DNA of 64,000 nt. Source: Varroa destructor. Taxonomy: Eukaryota > Arthropoda > Arachnida > Mesostigmata > Varroidae. The translations under genes were made by a program, and so were the position numbers. The notes below the pieces were generated by a model. The model was not told where the DNA came from. It made no database searches and saw only the letters and a program-made list of their open reading frames with translations. Position 1 is the stretch's first letter, and every line of letters begins with the position of its first letter. Location of the stretch: positions 4,508,597-4,572,596 of the forward strand of contig NW_019211455.1 of NCBI RefSeq assembly GCF_002443255.2, given 5' to 3'. Positions 13,985 to 26,200 of the stretch are shown here, piece by piece.

Positions 13985-14218
13985 TTATTCCAACAGGCAG
14001 CCAGCGAGTCGGTTTGCTAACAACCTGACAAGTTCCTGGTATACCCTCCTCGTCGACGGTTCCATTGTGGTGCCAGATTCTTTACCGCTTCTACCCCTTC
14101 TCTCTTTTGCTGTTAAAGATGTCTGGCTAAGCCTTTCCATGGCTACCTCAATCGACTCTTCGGACAGAAGGATCCTGTCAGGCTCAGCCGACCTGCGGCG
14201 ATGCTCCAATGTGAGTCG
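13985..14218 (-). CDS. Candidate 3'-terminal coding exon, unknown protein
   Basis: On the minus strand a strong acceptor (a pyrimidine-rich stretch ending TTTTCCTGTACAG) opens 234 nt that stay in frame to a TAA stop, giving 77 residues. The translation begins RLTLEHRRRSAEPDR and ends LVRLLANRLAGCLLE. It is rich in Arg, Glu and Ser with spaced hydrophobics, as expected for charged alpha-helix, and does not look like translated repeat. The frame in phase 0 runs straight from the acceptor to the stop. The upstream exon was not fixed: a minus GTAAGT donor at about 14667-14672 follows an open GC-rich segment (14.67-14.95 kb) that can join in phase 0, but its own start is unclear. No family was recognised. 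Confidence 0.42.
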   Translation of the reverse strand, partial: RLTLEHRRRSAEPDRILLSEESIEVAMERLSQTSLTAKERRGRSGKESGTTMEPSTRRVYQELVRLLANRLAGCLLE

Positions 14219-17200
14219 CTGTACAGGAAAAGTAGCAAAGACCCGCCTCGTTCACTGTTTTGCTTTCGAGAACTCAACTACCGTCAGACGTTTCTAACCG
14301 CGAAAGAGGGTCTCCCACGATTGTGTGCTAGTAAGCGACGGTGGTCTTAGATGGATCTGTGCGCCTCCATTCTGGCATTAGGCGGTGCCTTTCTCGTCTG
14401 TAACGCTAATGTGCAGGAGATGACGAACTCCACCGGGTAGGAGCAACCTACAGGTTGGAGACCATTGAGGCGGATAGCGAATAAGGCACCAGCGAAAATA
14501 GGATACAGTTGCTTGTAATGAGGGCTAGCAGCAAAGAAGAGACAAAAGAAGACGAAAAATGCCGTCGCCGCTATAATAGTACCGAAGGAATGAACCGAAA
14601 GAGACAGACGTTAAAATAAAGGGCAAGGTCTGTTATTTATATTTTTTCGTCCGGCTCCAGGACCACAGAACTTACAGAGGAAGGCAAAAAAGGACAAACT
14701 CCGGTTGTCTCCGTCCTGGTGGTCGTGGCTCCTGGAACGCCGGTCGTCAGGTGGGTCAGATGCAACCCTTACCGTCTCTGACGCTCGCTTGGCCCTCGTG
14801 CCGTCCAACGAAGTCGCTGGCACATCGAATCAGACAGTAGCACTATAGAGGCGGAAACGGTCGTCCGTAAAAACTGCCTGGATGTATCCCGACAAGCCGG
14901 TTGACCCTTACCTAAAATTCCGATTGATCGCTCTGACACGAAGGAAGGCAAAAACCACTAGAGGGTATCGAAGTGTGGGAATCAAAAGGAGACTTTATTA
15001 TTGAGCGAGGAAAGACTCCGGCGGCGTTTCGAAAAAAAAAAAAAGAAAAAGCGGGATTAAAGATACTCTTGCCTTATGATCCAATCGTTCGTTTCGTCCC
15101 TTGTCAGACAGCTAACGTCCCATTTCATAACTTTGTGCGAATCGTTCGAATTTCAAAAAATGCTATATAGTGCACTGGGCGACGACACCCTGTTGCGTCT
15201 ATTACTTGAACAGCTGAGTTACCCCCGACCGGAGGCGAGGGTGGATGGAAAAGAACCACCAACCATGGGTTTCCGTTTCGAAGTAGAACTTATCTCACGT
15301 CCAGATATTAGTACGAAATGTTGCAATATTGACCGTTATAATCAGACTGTATATCATAATTGCAATTTTAAATAATGTTAAAACTCAAAGCAATTTAAAA
15401 TTATGAATCAGCAAGAAAGCAGATATTTGTTATATATGCCATTATTGATACTTTCGAGAGCTTTGTTTAACGAAAACGTATGGGTCATCACGAAGTAGCC
15501 TTATATAATAGTTGTTTTTTAAATATCTAGAGCTCTTCTTCAATCGATTCATTCCCACAAAGCCGTCTTCTACCACTAACAATTCGACGTGCTCACGACT
15601 ATAGGACAGCTTTCTAGAAATGGGCGAACGCTATTTCGGATAGAGTGTACTAGTTCCATAAGCGTTTTTTTCAAATAATACAGGCAAGCAATACATAGGC
15701 AAACCCATTATTTGCTCAATAGCTCGACCGAACAGGAAAACATCACCTTAGCCACACATAATAGTGTTAGTGCGTTTGCTTTAAGTTAACTTAAATGTTG
15801 ATTAGTCTCTCCCTACAAACAGACTAACTAAATTTTTCTAAATATAGCTCTTCCCTTAATGGCGGGTCCCTGGCAAGTTTTTGTTAACTCTCGCGAGTTT
15901 CCTTTATCAGCTTAGATAAACAGATACACGCAAGAGCCAATAAAATTTTGCGCGTATAAGTAAAGATATCTAATCAATATTGCGGTTGAGAATTGATATA
16001 CTCTATTTATTTTAACATTCTTGTGAAATATACTCACGCTTTTTTCCGTTTCAAATCACGTATAATATAGCTACATTTTTGTAGACTCAGAACTATAAGA
16101 TACCCCAAATGTCTTCAACTTGATGAAGTTGACGCAATTTTGAGCGGGAAACCGCATAACTACAACGCAGACTACGTGTTTTGCGGAGCCGCACAGCGGG
16201 ACCTAAACATCTTCGTCTAAACCTTCACCATATTGATATCCACTACCCTCTTCTACAACAGACAATGCAACTGCACACCTCGTAGATCGCGTATTGTCTG
16301 CTGCACGAAGCGACCCCCACGACTTCAGCCGGAGAACCTCAGTGATGCAAATCTTAATGCGAAAACTCGAACAGCTCACCCAACGCCACTACTCTAACAA
16401 AACCGTATACACAAGGTAGAAGGTAGACGTCGCCTACCCGGTCTTTCTCCTAGATATCTTCACCAAACGGCAGACTTCGTGCAGCCATGCTTGTAGTCAG
16501 AGGTGGATTTTCGGACCTGCTCGGTACATCACTGTTGTCGATGTACATCGATGAGTTATCGTATGCTAGCGACCTCAATCTCATCCATTGGTGACCCCCA
16601 ATGATGGTTTTATCCTTGCGCGCGCTTTTTTGACTGTTCTCTTTCGTTTTCTAGCCTTCTCATTATATTCACTATTGACTCCCGAGCTCAGGCTATATCC
16701 GTGAAGTTTTGAGTCTCACTCAAGCTCGGGCGCTAGTGTTTCACAGTGTCGTACAACTCGACGGATACATGGCCCGCCCTCACGTAAGCGCTCATAGTTC
16801 TTCGAAAGCTTTTGAATGCTTTCCTCATCTTTTTTAAACAATAGCCACATTCCACTGGCACCTGTGTTGACTGTTACTATCTTCATAGTAGGTAGAAGGT
16901 GTCCCGATGCGGAGGGAGGATGCTAGAGCGTTGTACGTTCGCGAGAATCATAACAGATAGCGAGTACGAGGGCGCGGAAGACTCGGTCGGACTCGATCAA
17001 ACGCTTCGGAGGATGGCAGCAGACACGCAAGAAGCGTTCAGAAATTGCAGGGGGCCAAACATCCGTTTTGCACTTCAGGGGAAAGAAGAAACTAATCAAA
17101 GGATGCACTTGACCACAAACTCGTCCCGGCTTCAAACAAGCACAATTGAGTGCCCTAGCTGACTGGTGTTTTTCGTACTTAACAACGGACTTCAGCCTGA

Positions 17201-19446
17201 CGCCAAACGTTTTATGTGCTAGTAGTGAAAGAAGAACTTCAAGTTTTAGCGGAATATCCTCAAATACTTTATTTTGAAAATGTTTTCAGCAGGTCAAGCA
17301 GCCAGATATATAGCTGGACCTTGTAGGTCTTCTGACCCATAAAAGCTCAGTGTGATATGAGTACGAGTGATGTAAATCGTGCATATAAGCACCCTAAATC
17401 GGTTATGTGACAACACAGAGAATACTATTTTTGTGCGCGTAGATAAATAAGGCCCTTTGTAGTTTTGAACACACAAAAAACAACAGACTTTATAATACGA
17501 TATAATTCATACAGATAGATAACATTATCTAGTATTATCATGTTAACGTTTTTACTAGTTGTACCCTTTGTAGGTAGTCTAACGCACATTAATTTATATT
17601 CCCCGTTTATTTTTTGGAACTACTGAAATTTTCACCTGTCTAAAAATGATTATCGAATCATTACTAGATAATTCTATGTGCCCGCTATGATTTGTATTAA
17701 ATGTTTTCAGTTATTTTATTTATCGATGAATAAATCAGTTACTTCATCTGTTTTCTTGCAAAGGAAACATTGAAACGAAACATTTTTTAGGAATGTACTA
17801 GGTCATACCAGGAGAAATTCTATGATGATGCGTTGTCATTGATAAAATTTTACGTAAAAAAAATCCAGTCTATGTGACGACGGATAAGATAACTCGAGTA
17901 AAGCCTAAAGCTCCTATATGTTCATTGCACGAAAGGTTGCCATATTGCAAAAAACAAAGTGTAATTAGTTAAAAATATAACGAGTAAAGTACATTTAGCT
18001 TTCTTTGTATGCTTATGATAGTGATTTATTTACGTAAGTTGCTGTCTGGATATATATATATATATATATGCTGTCTGGATGAGTATTTTGAAAGTTAGCA
18101 AATTTTCCCAGCTTGTTTTGATTATTTCATTAACGGGAAAGCAGAAGCATAAACAAGATCGGGATAAAATTGACAGAGAATGAAATGATGTTCATAAATT
18201 CAAAAAGACTACGGATACGATCGACTCACAAACTATCTTAATATTGAGCAGAGATCTCGGCCTAGTTTCGAAATTATGACAAATGTACGGTCTGCACGTC
18301 CGGGTTATCGAATGAACAATGTCGTTGCATTAATTCGAAAATTCACATGCACTGTTTACAGTTACTCATCTCGTTCACGTTACGGAAGACGCATTTTAAG
18401 TGATACAATAGTTCCGTTTTACGTATCCCGTCTAAAAGTGTATTGTAATTACCTCCCATAAAAGTGAATAGTACGGGCTATTTTTCTAATTCATCAACAC
18501 ATTAAATGGCCTCGATTGTGATTTGCAACAACTATTCCATAACCGGAAAACTGAAAAAATTACCAGTAACTTAAAAATTAGCAACGATGTGTAGAATTTA
18601 GAATTTCGAAATATTTTCCCAGAGAATGGCCAAATCTACCTGTAGCATTTCCTAATCGTCGTTGACATCTATAGTCACTCTGTACCTGTTTCAGAGCTAG
18701 TCTCCGTCTACAAATTACTAGCAGCCATTTGAAGAATATTCACTTGAGTCTGTATAATCTAACGTCAGCAACTGTAGCCAGCACAAAAGGCGGACCCACT
18801 CAGTGAATAAGCAAAACAAATCGCAATCCCCAATAGCACCCCTCGCTCCTATGATGGTTTTAATTGATGTTGCCGCATCTACACCCCCGTGGAAAAAAGA
18901 AAGCGGCGCACACTGAAATATGTACGGGCGATCTTTCGGGAAAGCACGAATACACACAGTCCGGCATATCGACGCAGAAGCTTACTAAAAGGGCAACTAT
19001 GTCGGCAGACAGGAAGGGAGAAGTTGTTTTCTGCGGCCGACCAGTAGGCTCCTACACACACCCGAACCCTCCTTTCTGGCACTGGGGTACAGCCAATCGG
19101 CCCAAGGAGTTGAAGCCGTCCTCAAGATCACCACCACCAGCGTTGCCGCCGCCAGCTTGGGGGCGCATGTGTGAGCGAATTGAATGCGCTCGGTGTTTTA
19201 TTCCGCGCACGTTCTCTGCGTTGCTGTTGCGGCTACTGATGCCCGTCGCAGCCACGGCCATTGCTAATGCCGTGGTTGTCTCTTCTGCTGTGACCGCCGC
19301 ACTTCTACAACAAGATGGAGAACGCCGGGCAGTCGTAGCGGGAGCTGCAGAGAAAGAAGCACAAACCTGCGGTTCCCCGACCGCCACCAGCCATCACTAT
19401 GCGGCTGCTATAAAGCAGGCCGCGGGCGCTAACTGAAAGTGCTACA
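14219..19446. other. Stretch without a supported gene
   Basis: A GC-rich block at 14.3-15.3 kb may hold the upstream exon of the minus-strand candidate ending at 13985. From 15.4 to 18.7 kb the DNA is AT-rich with many stops. An open frame at 16899-17162 (+) gives 87 residues of fairly protein-like composition, but has no start context, splice sites or recognised family. The block 18.88-19.44 kb is GC-rich and directly precedes the candidate first exon at 19447; it may be promoter or 5' untranslated sequence. Confidence 0.4.
18042..18080. repeat. (TA)n tract between direct repeats
   Basis: An alternating TA tract (18051-18069) is bracketed by two copies of GCTGTCTGGAT, one immediately before and one immediately after. 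The direct repeats suggest replication slippage or a small duplication around the microsatellite. Confidence 0.85.
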
Positions 19447-19476
19447 ATGAACATGTCGATCAGTCGACCCTTGCAG
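19447..19476 (+). CDS. Candidate first coding exon (MNMSISRPLQ)
   Basis: An ATG preceded by CTACA opens ten codons that end at CAG before a consensus GTGAGT donor, in phase 0. It sits at the right edge of a GC-rich block (about 18.88-19.44 kb), as would a first exon next to its promoter or 5' leader. The next candidate exon at 20253 also begins in phase 0. No family was recognised and a chance match cannot be excluded; the call rests on the start, donor and composition only. Confidence 0.3.
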
Positions 19477-20252
19477 GTGAGTGCAGGAAAAATCACGCGC
19501 ACTTGCAAGATTCATACAACCCATTAATTGTACATATGTGTCCTGCTATAAAGGATCGCCTAGTCGAACCTTATCCGGCCTAACAATGGTGTCGGAGACT
19601 AAGGAATATTGTCAAAAACTTGGCAAGTAATCCCCTTTGCGTAACGTTTAGCGCCGCTTTCAATGATTTTGATTACTTTCGTATGTTTGATTTCCTCTTC
19701 GTTATGGATTTATATATATCTTTATTCATTATATCTATTAGCCATATTGGTTGTCAATGCAGTGGGGCGCCCTTAACTTTGCATCTGGCCTTTCGAAAGG
19801 CACACATAAAAAATGCTTGCCGTGCTTGTACGGTAGCGAAGCATGTAGACGGATCTTGGTTACATAAATGTTGTCTGCACAACAAACGTCGAGTAAAGCT
19901 AGTTCTGCGCATCCACAGAGGAGAATATTATAGAACGATCCCGCCAAGTACACGAAGGTGTCGCACGTACATACCGGCAGAAATCTTGTCCTGGCAAGAG
20001 CAAACCCTCGTTAGCGTTTACACTGCGTCCACGAGCTTGTCTCGCCCTCGCGTGGTATCACCGAGATTTTACCCGTAGACTCTGTACACCTAGCTGACTG
20101 AAACCTACTTCTTTCATTGGCTTGGAACTCTAAAATTAGACTGTCTCCCACGAGGAAACGGGAACGCTACAGTGGTAGATCTCCGCCAATCTCAGTCCTC
20201 CGTCCCCTTCGTAGCTATCTGAAGGCTTGCGATGAACCTTTGTGTAGTTCAG

Positions 20253-20294
20253 GTATTGCAGCAGGTAGTGGCGGCTATTCAAACGTTCCTAGAG
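20253..20294 (+). CDS. Candidate internal exon (VLQQVVAAIQTFLE)
   Basis: The 42-nt segment lies between a TAGTTCAG acceptor and a GAG/GTGAGC donor, and reads VLQQVVAAIQTFLE in phase 0, a pattern expected of an amphipathic helix. It can follow the candidate first exon at 19447 without a frame break. What comes next is uncertain: an acceptor at about 21278 would open a further phase-0 frame, and the better-looking exon at 22402 needs phase 1. The identity of the gene is unknown. Confidence 0.28.
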
Positions 20295-22401
20295 GTGAGC
20301 ACGCAGCCCGCCGCGGACCGAACTGGGTCGGGTTGGCTACAGCGCATCAGGCACAGCTATAGCGACACCATCGATATCCTTTCGTTGGCCCTGTCTAGCT
20401 GTAAGAGAAGTAGCAAATTCTATGCGGTGCTGGTGCTGGGGGGTTACGGCTATCGTGGTCGTCTGCCTGGATCAGCTTGCCTGCTACGGAGGAGACCAAC
20501 CCATCCTAATCATCACCGACAGAAGCAGTGCTACTCGTTAACGAAAATACGGACTTGAACAAGCGCCGAGCGCTGACTGGCGGGCAGCTTCCTCTCTTCG
20601 TCTCATTCCCAGCCGCTACTACTGCATTTAACAGAGAGATGCGTGCACGATTAGCGCACCCACGCACGGACTCACGCAGAGAATCAGGAGGAGTGAAAAC
20701 TCATAGTACAGAAAGCATATTTCAAGCAGCTTCCCTCACGAACCGTGGTTGGCCTGGCTCGCTGGTCGGTCGAAGTGCTTCAACTTCAACCGCCGCTCAG
20801 ATCCGGCGCTCTCTCACCTGCCTGTCCGCTGCCGTCGCCATCGCTGCTGCCGCGATCTCCGTAGAATGTTAGGCTACAATAAATGTACGGTGAGGTACAC
20901 AGCGAACAAGTGCGAGTGAAATGCGACTCGTGGTTGCGCTCGCGCTTCCCCTATTGCCATCCGCCAACAGTTGGTAGCCGAACATCGAGCCGGCTTCTTC
21001 ATGCGGAGATGCGCCCCCCAAACTCGGCTGCTGCCCCTGCGCGAAGAGAGAGTGGCACCGATGATGACGATGATTATATTCATGATGGCAGCAATACCGT
21101 CGCTGCACACATCGCGCTCGTCCTCTCTCACTTTCGTTATTTCGCACTCCCTATCTCGACTTCTCTGTTCTGAAAGCAGTCGCCTAGGTAAAGCCTATAT
21201 GTTTACAGCCAATATTTCTGTGAGAGATCGACCAACATCATCAAGCCATGTCGATGAATGGACACTATTTTTAGGCAGGACGAGTGCCAAGTTCCTGCAC
21301 CGCTCCCCTACAATCTCGATATGGCCCTGATCTTTTTCGCCCTACGTCTCATGGGTTAGCTGTGTCTGCCCTTTAAAACTATTCGAAATGATGTACTCGC
21401 CACTGGTGTGCGAATCCATCCCCTTTCCTTCAATTCATGTGTATTGACGTGAGTCCTTCATTTTGAGTTCTTGTGTGGAGATTACTATGAAGACAAGAAG
21501 GTCTGTGAGGGGGCATGGGGATGATAGTGTTTGTTTGTGAGATACGAAGGAGAAATTTGACAAGCGCAGGTGGAGTCGTAGCAGTTTGGACGCTTGTGGT
21601 AGAATAATTGGAATCATCACTCTACTTCTCGCCGTGATTCAGGTAGAAGATACTACAAATACATGATCTGACATATATCTAGCCTCCCTTCAGTGGCCGG
21701 CATTATACACGCTTTTGCGAAATGAACATTGGGGGCAATGGCAAGTGATCTGTCCGTCTGGACTAAGCTTCCCAGCAGTAACTTTCGTTTGGCCTAACTT
21801 AATTCGATCTCGTATTTATTATTCAACACACTATGTTGATATCATATGAATAATATTCGGTAAACATTCGGTGGCAGGATTTCCATACGCTAGCGCCGGA
21901 ATTTGAGCGCCAGTTGCCATTTTCCGGTTGTCGGTAACATATAGTTTCTTTACACGCAAACATACTTTTGAAGCGGCTTTTTGACGTCTGCTTGTTAGAA
22001 TATATGCAATACTATCATACGCGACAAGTATTAGTTCTTTCTAAGGCTTTATGTACGAAATGGTCCCACCCCTCAGATGATTTTTGATGCTTGAAACCTA
22101 CATTCACTACTTATAATTGACGCATTGGCGTTTACTGAATGAATAGCAAGCATAATATTTCTATTTTTGTTAAAATGAGCGTATCAGAGTGTGACAGATC
22201 CTTTGTCAGACAAACAAGAACTACGAGTGGAAGGTTTACTTGCGATTGTCTATGATATGGCGCTTATAAGTTAGGATTAGCTATTTATTTCCAACGTGGC
22301 AGATAGTTTATGCATCTGAATCGATGCTTCGCCACCTATATGACGTAACACTTTGCATGCTAACTAAGTAACGTACCGTCCATTTTCTTCTTGAAATGCA
22401 G
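20295..22401. other. GC-rich then AT-rich stretch, no exon firmly placed
   Basis: From 20.3 to 21.4 kb the DNA is GC-richer and has open frames on both strands with low-complexity serine/arginine-rich products. A donor-like AG/GTAAAG at about 21188 ends a frame in the phase needed by the exon at 22402, but no start could be fixed. From 21.6 to 22.4 kb the DNA is AT-rich and empty. Confidence 0.35.
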
Positions 22402-22503
22402 GAACCATTACCGTTTGGGATGGTTTCAAGCAAGATGCTAGCCCGGAAGCTCTTCCTATAACGATACCGCCCATTAACTTTAACCGAGCCCTATTTCGCG
22501 AAG
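22402..22503 (+). CDS. Candidate internal exon, unknown conserved-looking protein
   Basis: A 102-nt segment follows a CTTCTTGAAATGCAG acceptor and ends at GAAG/GTGAGA. Read in phase 1 to phase 1 it gives a continuous, protein-like sequence beginning TITVWDGFKQDASPE and ending PPINFNRALFRE. It lies in AT-rich DNA upstream, yet is balanced in composition, and the minus strand is closed over it. The start resembles the last strand of a WD40 repeat (x-TITVWD), but the proline-rich remainder does not continue like one, so no family is assigned. It ends in the phase required by the small candidate exon at 28902 and by those at 29369 and 31156, but none of these joins is proven. Confidence 0.42.
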
Positions 22504-23172
22504 GTGAGAGGATTCATCTTGCTGCAGGATGGAAAACTCGACGGACATATGGCACGGTAGACACTGGCAAGCAATCGGCCACTGGTACTGGAAACCTGTG
22601 GAGAGACGCTACGCGGCCAACCGAGTGCCCATGGGGGTCCTAGAGCTGCTTTGTTAGATGGCCGCTGCCTCCTTGGGTGACTGCCTGATCGAATCACGAC
22701 GGCAGCGACAGGGTCAAGAAGAAGAAGAAGATTGTTTGAAGAATCAAGAAAGGTTTTCCTCATTACACCTTCAAAGTTCACCTCGACGGTAGCCGCAGTA
22801 GTCGCATGGTGCCATCAGCCACCAGCCACCGGCCACCGCATAGCAGCCCTAGACTTGCCGTTCATTTGCCACCGCTCCGGATCTCATCTTGACTCCGCAC
22901 TGATGACGCGGCACTTTGGCTGCGGGATAACGAGCACAGTTTCCTCTTTTTCAACCAACCGACTAACCAATACCCCCCACGTTCCGACAGTTGAAGGTCC
23001 CTTTGCCTCTTCTCGTGGTCCACGATTATACAAGGCGAAGTGAGACAAGAAAGGAGGGCCGTTTAAGGGGGGCGCTCGCGCCCTACCAGTAACCCCCTTG
23101 GAGCTCTGTCCTGCTTCCGAAGAGCGACGTGGCGGTTTATTAGCACAAAACTGCTGCGTCGCTCTGTTTCAG
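22504..23172. other. GC-richer stretch without supported gene
   Basis: Open frames exist on both strands (22491-22781 on -, 22732-23043 on +), but they overlap one another, are serine/proline-rich and carry no recognisable motif. No splice-bounded exon was seen. Confidence 0.4.
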
Positions 23173-23215
23173 TTCTCTAAGAAGCAGCAGACATATATAT
23201 CTACTGCTTCCTAGA

Positions 23216-23218
<3 letters not shown>
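23173..23218. repeat. 19-bp inverted repeat (hairpin)
   Basis: The arms at 23173-23191 (TTCTCTAAGAAGCAGCAGA) and 23200-23218 pair as inverted repeats with two mismatches around an 8-base loop (CATATATA). The right arm runs directly into a (TA)n(GA)n microsatellite. The structure could be a remnant of a small inverted-repeat element or a transcribed hairpin; its function is unknown. Confidence 0.8.
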
Positions 23219-23277
<59 letters not shown>

Positions 23278-23278
23278 T
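23218..23278. repeat. (TA)n(GA)n compound microsatellite
   Basis: About seventeen TA units pass into about thirteen GA units without interruption, abutting the hairpin to the left. Confidence 0.95.
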
Positions 23279-26200
23279 GAGTGACGGAAAAGTGAAAGGT
23301 CAGGTGGATGAGTTCACTGGCGATTACTTTAGTGGTAGGGATTTCATTTATAACAACTGAATGCGTGCGTTGGCGTGCGCAAGCAGAATTTGAAGAATAT
23401 ACTTGCGTGAGACGAATGCACGTGTTAAACCGGAAGGGGGTGCGTGATCATTAACGCATAATGAATGCTGATCTCGAAATCAGATGAACACACGTCGTTC
23501 CCCTATAGCTGATACATTGTTTTGCAGGATGTTTTACCATTTTATACCATCATTTTGTTCGTTGGCACTTTCTAAAGAAACGCCTAAAAGGTACGTCTAG
23601 AGATAAAGTGAACTGAAGAGTCGTCGTGATGTATTCCTTTAGAAATGTGTATAATATCATTACGTATAGCTCAATATAAAGTAAGTTCGTAAAATTTAAA
23701 TTTATGTCTATATAAATAATAAGATATTCGTCATTAAAAACGCCGGTGAACGCTATTGCAATTAATACTAAACTGAAAGCAAAGTTACCTGTGTACACTG
23801 TTGCTAGTATTAACAAAAACTATTAAAGGTAATTCCCTCTTTTTAACCCCAACAACTACCTCCACATTTATACCTAGAACGTATCAATTACAGTTACCCG
23901 TCGCCGGCGGGGTGCTATGTCACGGCGAATGTATAAATATCTTCATATAGAAATTTGCTTTTTCAAAGTCTATTGGGTCAATATCAGATGCGGGCGAACT
24001 CTGTCAAAAGTTGAATACACGTGTGCAGTATGGCATTTTTCGACCCAAGTGAGACACAAACAGCATCAATAATACTCGATACCGGTCGAGCCTAGAGGGC
24101 GTATAATTTTTGTGTTATCATAATAACTTAAAATGTAGATAAAACGATGAAGGACCGAGAACTTCATCAAAGATCTTTGAATAGCGTTTGAAATGCAGTC
24201 ATTTTCATATTATACGGCTTGCTACTATTTGTATTTTTATGAGTGTGAAAATGCGAGATAAATTCTCATTTATTATGCATGGTTCTCCTAGTTTACCTGA
24301 AGGGTATGTACGATTATTTTCTATGACCTGCTGCTGTCTGAAAGGTAGGTTATTTACCCCGTTGATGACTGTAGATATCTAGGGCGAGAAGGTCTATATA
24401 AAGCCTCGAAAAACGGTTTCAACGTTATGTTGGGGGTTTAAACGCTTTTTGCATTAAGAAGTTGAAGACAGTTGAGTAATGGCAGATGAGAACAATGGAT
24501 GACAGAAAGCTCCCGAGTGTAACTTTTGCATTTTGTTACCGTGACCCTCGCGGTTTGGAATTATCATATCCTAGAAATGGTTTACCTCTGTTCACTGATT
24601 TTGGCAACTTTGTCCGGATCTTGGTTATCATCTTTAAATCCTCAAAGCGCACTCTAGCCTTTATTAATAAAAAAAAAAAAAAAAGAAAAAAAAATCGGTA
24701 ACGAATAACACCTCCATTATATCACAAAACAAACCCATAAATTATTATGATCGCAGGTTTGCTTTAGGGTGCTGCCCATCAGACACGCACTAATGTGCAT
24801 ATCGGCGACTATCTATCTTAAAAGATCAATTTTTCACCACAAGTCACAGGATGGGCCAGTGTTGCCTCTTAAGAACAAAGAGACGCAACGTATATGCTCG
24901 CTCAATTCATGGGGCATTTGTCCAACTTCGTACCTTACCAGGTCGACCGAGTTGGACAATTATGGGCTTCATTCCAGTCTATGTGCAAACATCTGTCGGA
25001 TGGGTTTGTTTCTGGCCCGCCGGGTCTTGTACGGGATGGATTTTCGAGTTATAAATTTCGTTCAGATTTCTTTGAAACCGATGGCAACAGTGTATCTTTC
25101 GCCGAATACAAGGTTTCTTCACCGACCTGTCTTCGCTGCTGTAACTTCAAGAAGAAAGTCGTATTCGTAAATTGCCTCAATTTTTTATTTTATGCTTCAC
25201 TGCGGTTCGCCTCTTGAAAGTCCAAGCGATGGTATTTGTGCGAACGATTTCAGACTAAAGAGTACAAATCGAAAACAAAAAAAAAAATGCAGCAAGATAA
25301 CATCTATTTTACATATGAGATTAGGTTTTTTGTATCTGTTACTGAAAGTTCTAATAATATTAAGCTCGTGTAATCTGAAATCTGTCCTATCCTGATGTGA
25401 TAACTAGAGGTTGTAAAGACAACGTCTCTTTGTGATGCGGCCAATTTTGAATGGACACCTGAGCGTCTTTTTATCACTCATTCAAATTAGGTATGTGTCA
25501 GTCCTATCGGGCTTCTTCTTCTATGCTTTCAGCCTGATACTTAACAGACATGAATGGAAGTTTGGATAAATTGAAGATTAATATACGATTGTGGTATAAA
25601 ACCCTACGTCTAGCTTGTTTCACTAAAAAAAAAAAAACATTAGCGACGTTAATTAAAACAGACTTTTGGCAAGCAGCGGTCTTCAAAACGCGATGACGAT
25701 GAAATATTGGTAACAATCTTAAGCGATTGAATCAAAACCTTGTGTACGCATAATATATATACATAATAGATACGCATATTTCGTTGTGTATCGGACGCAT
25801 CTGTATCTAGCCGTTGCAAGGGCAGATTATTTCTACATCGAGATGTTGGACATGCAAAATTTGAACTAGCAAAGCAGGCGAAACAAGCTTGAGGCTATAT
25901 CTTTCATCTCAACTTGTCTAACCCTTGAAAGAGAAACTACGACGGTCGTAACGGCGGCGGTAAAGACTAGCTATGTCATACTGGAAAGGCTGTCGAACAG
26001 CTCAGCTTAGCTGGCGAGTTATCTTAATAGAAACCTGCCTTGGAGGCATAACCCTCTCCTGATTCAAAGGGCCTGTCAGGCCAGCTATAGTTATAACAGT
26101 CATTATCCTACGAGCAGTGCGAGCAACGTTTCGGCCACTGCCTTCCGCATGCCGTATTATCGGTAGTTATACACACAATTATTTTTGGCTCTTTTGTCGC

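Noticed and set aside
16190..16860. Gypsy-like retrotransposon gag/pol remnant
   Set aside because: A few phrases looked similar, but no protease, RT or zinc-knuckle motif could be found in any frame.
18864..19436. Open frame of 190 codons on the + strand
   Set aside because: Ala/Pro/Arg-rich, shadowed by similar-length minus-strand frames; better read as a GC-rich leader region.
20874..21330. Overlapping long frames on both strands
   Set aside because: Mutually overlapping low-complexity products in GC-rich DNA; no splice-bounded exon could be fixed.
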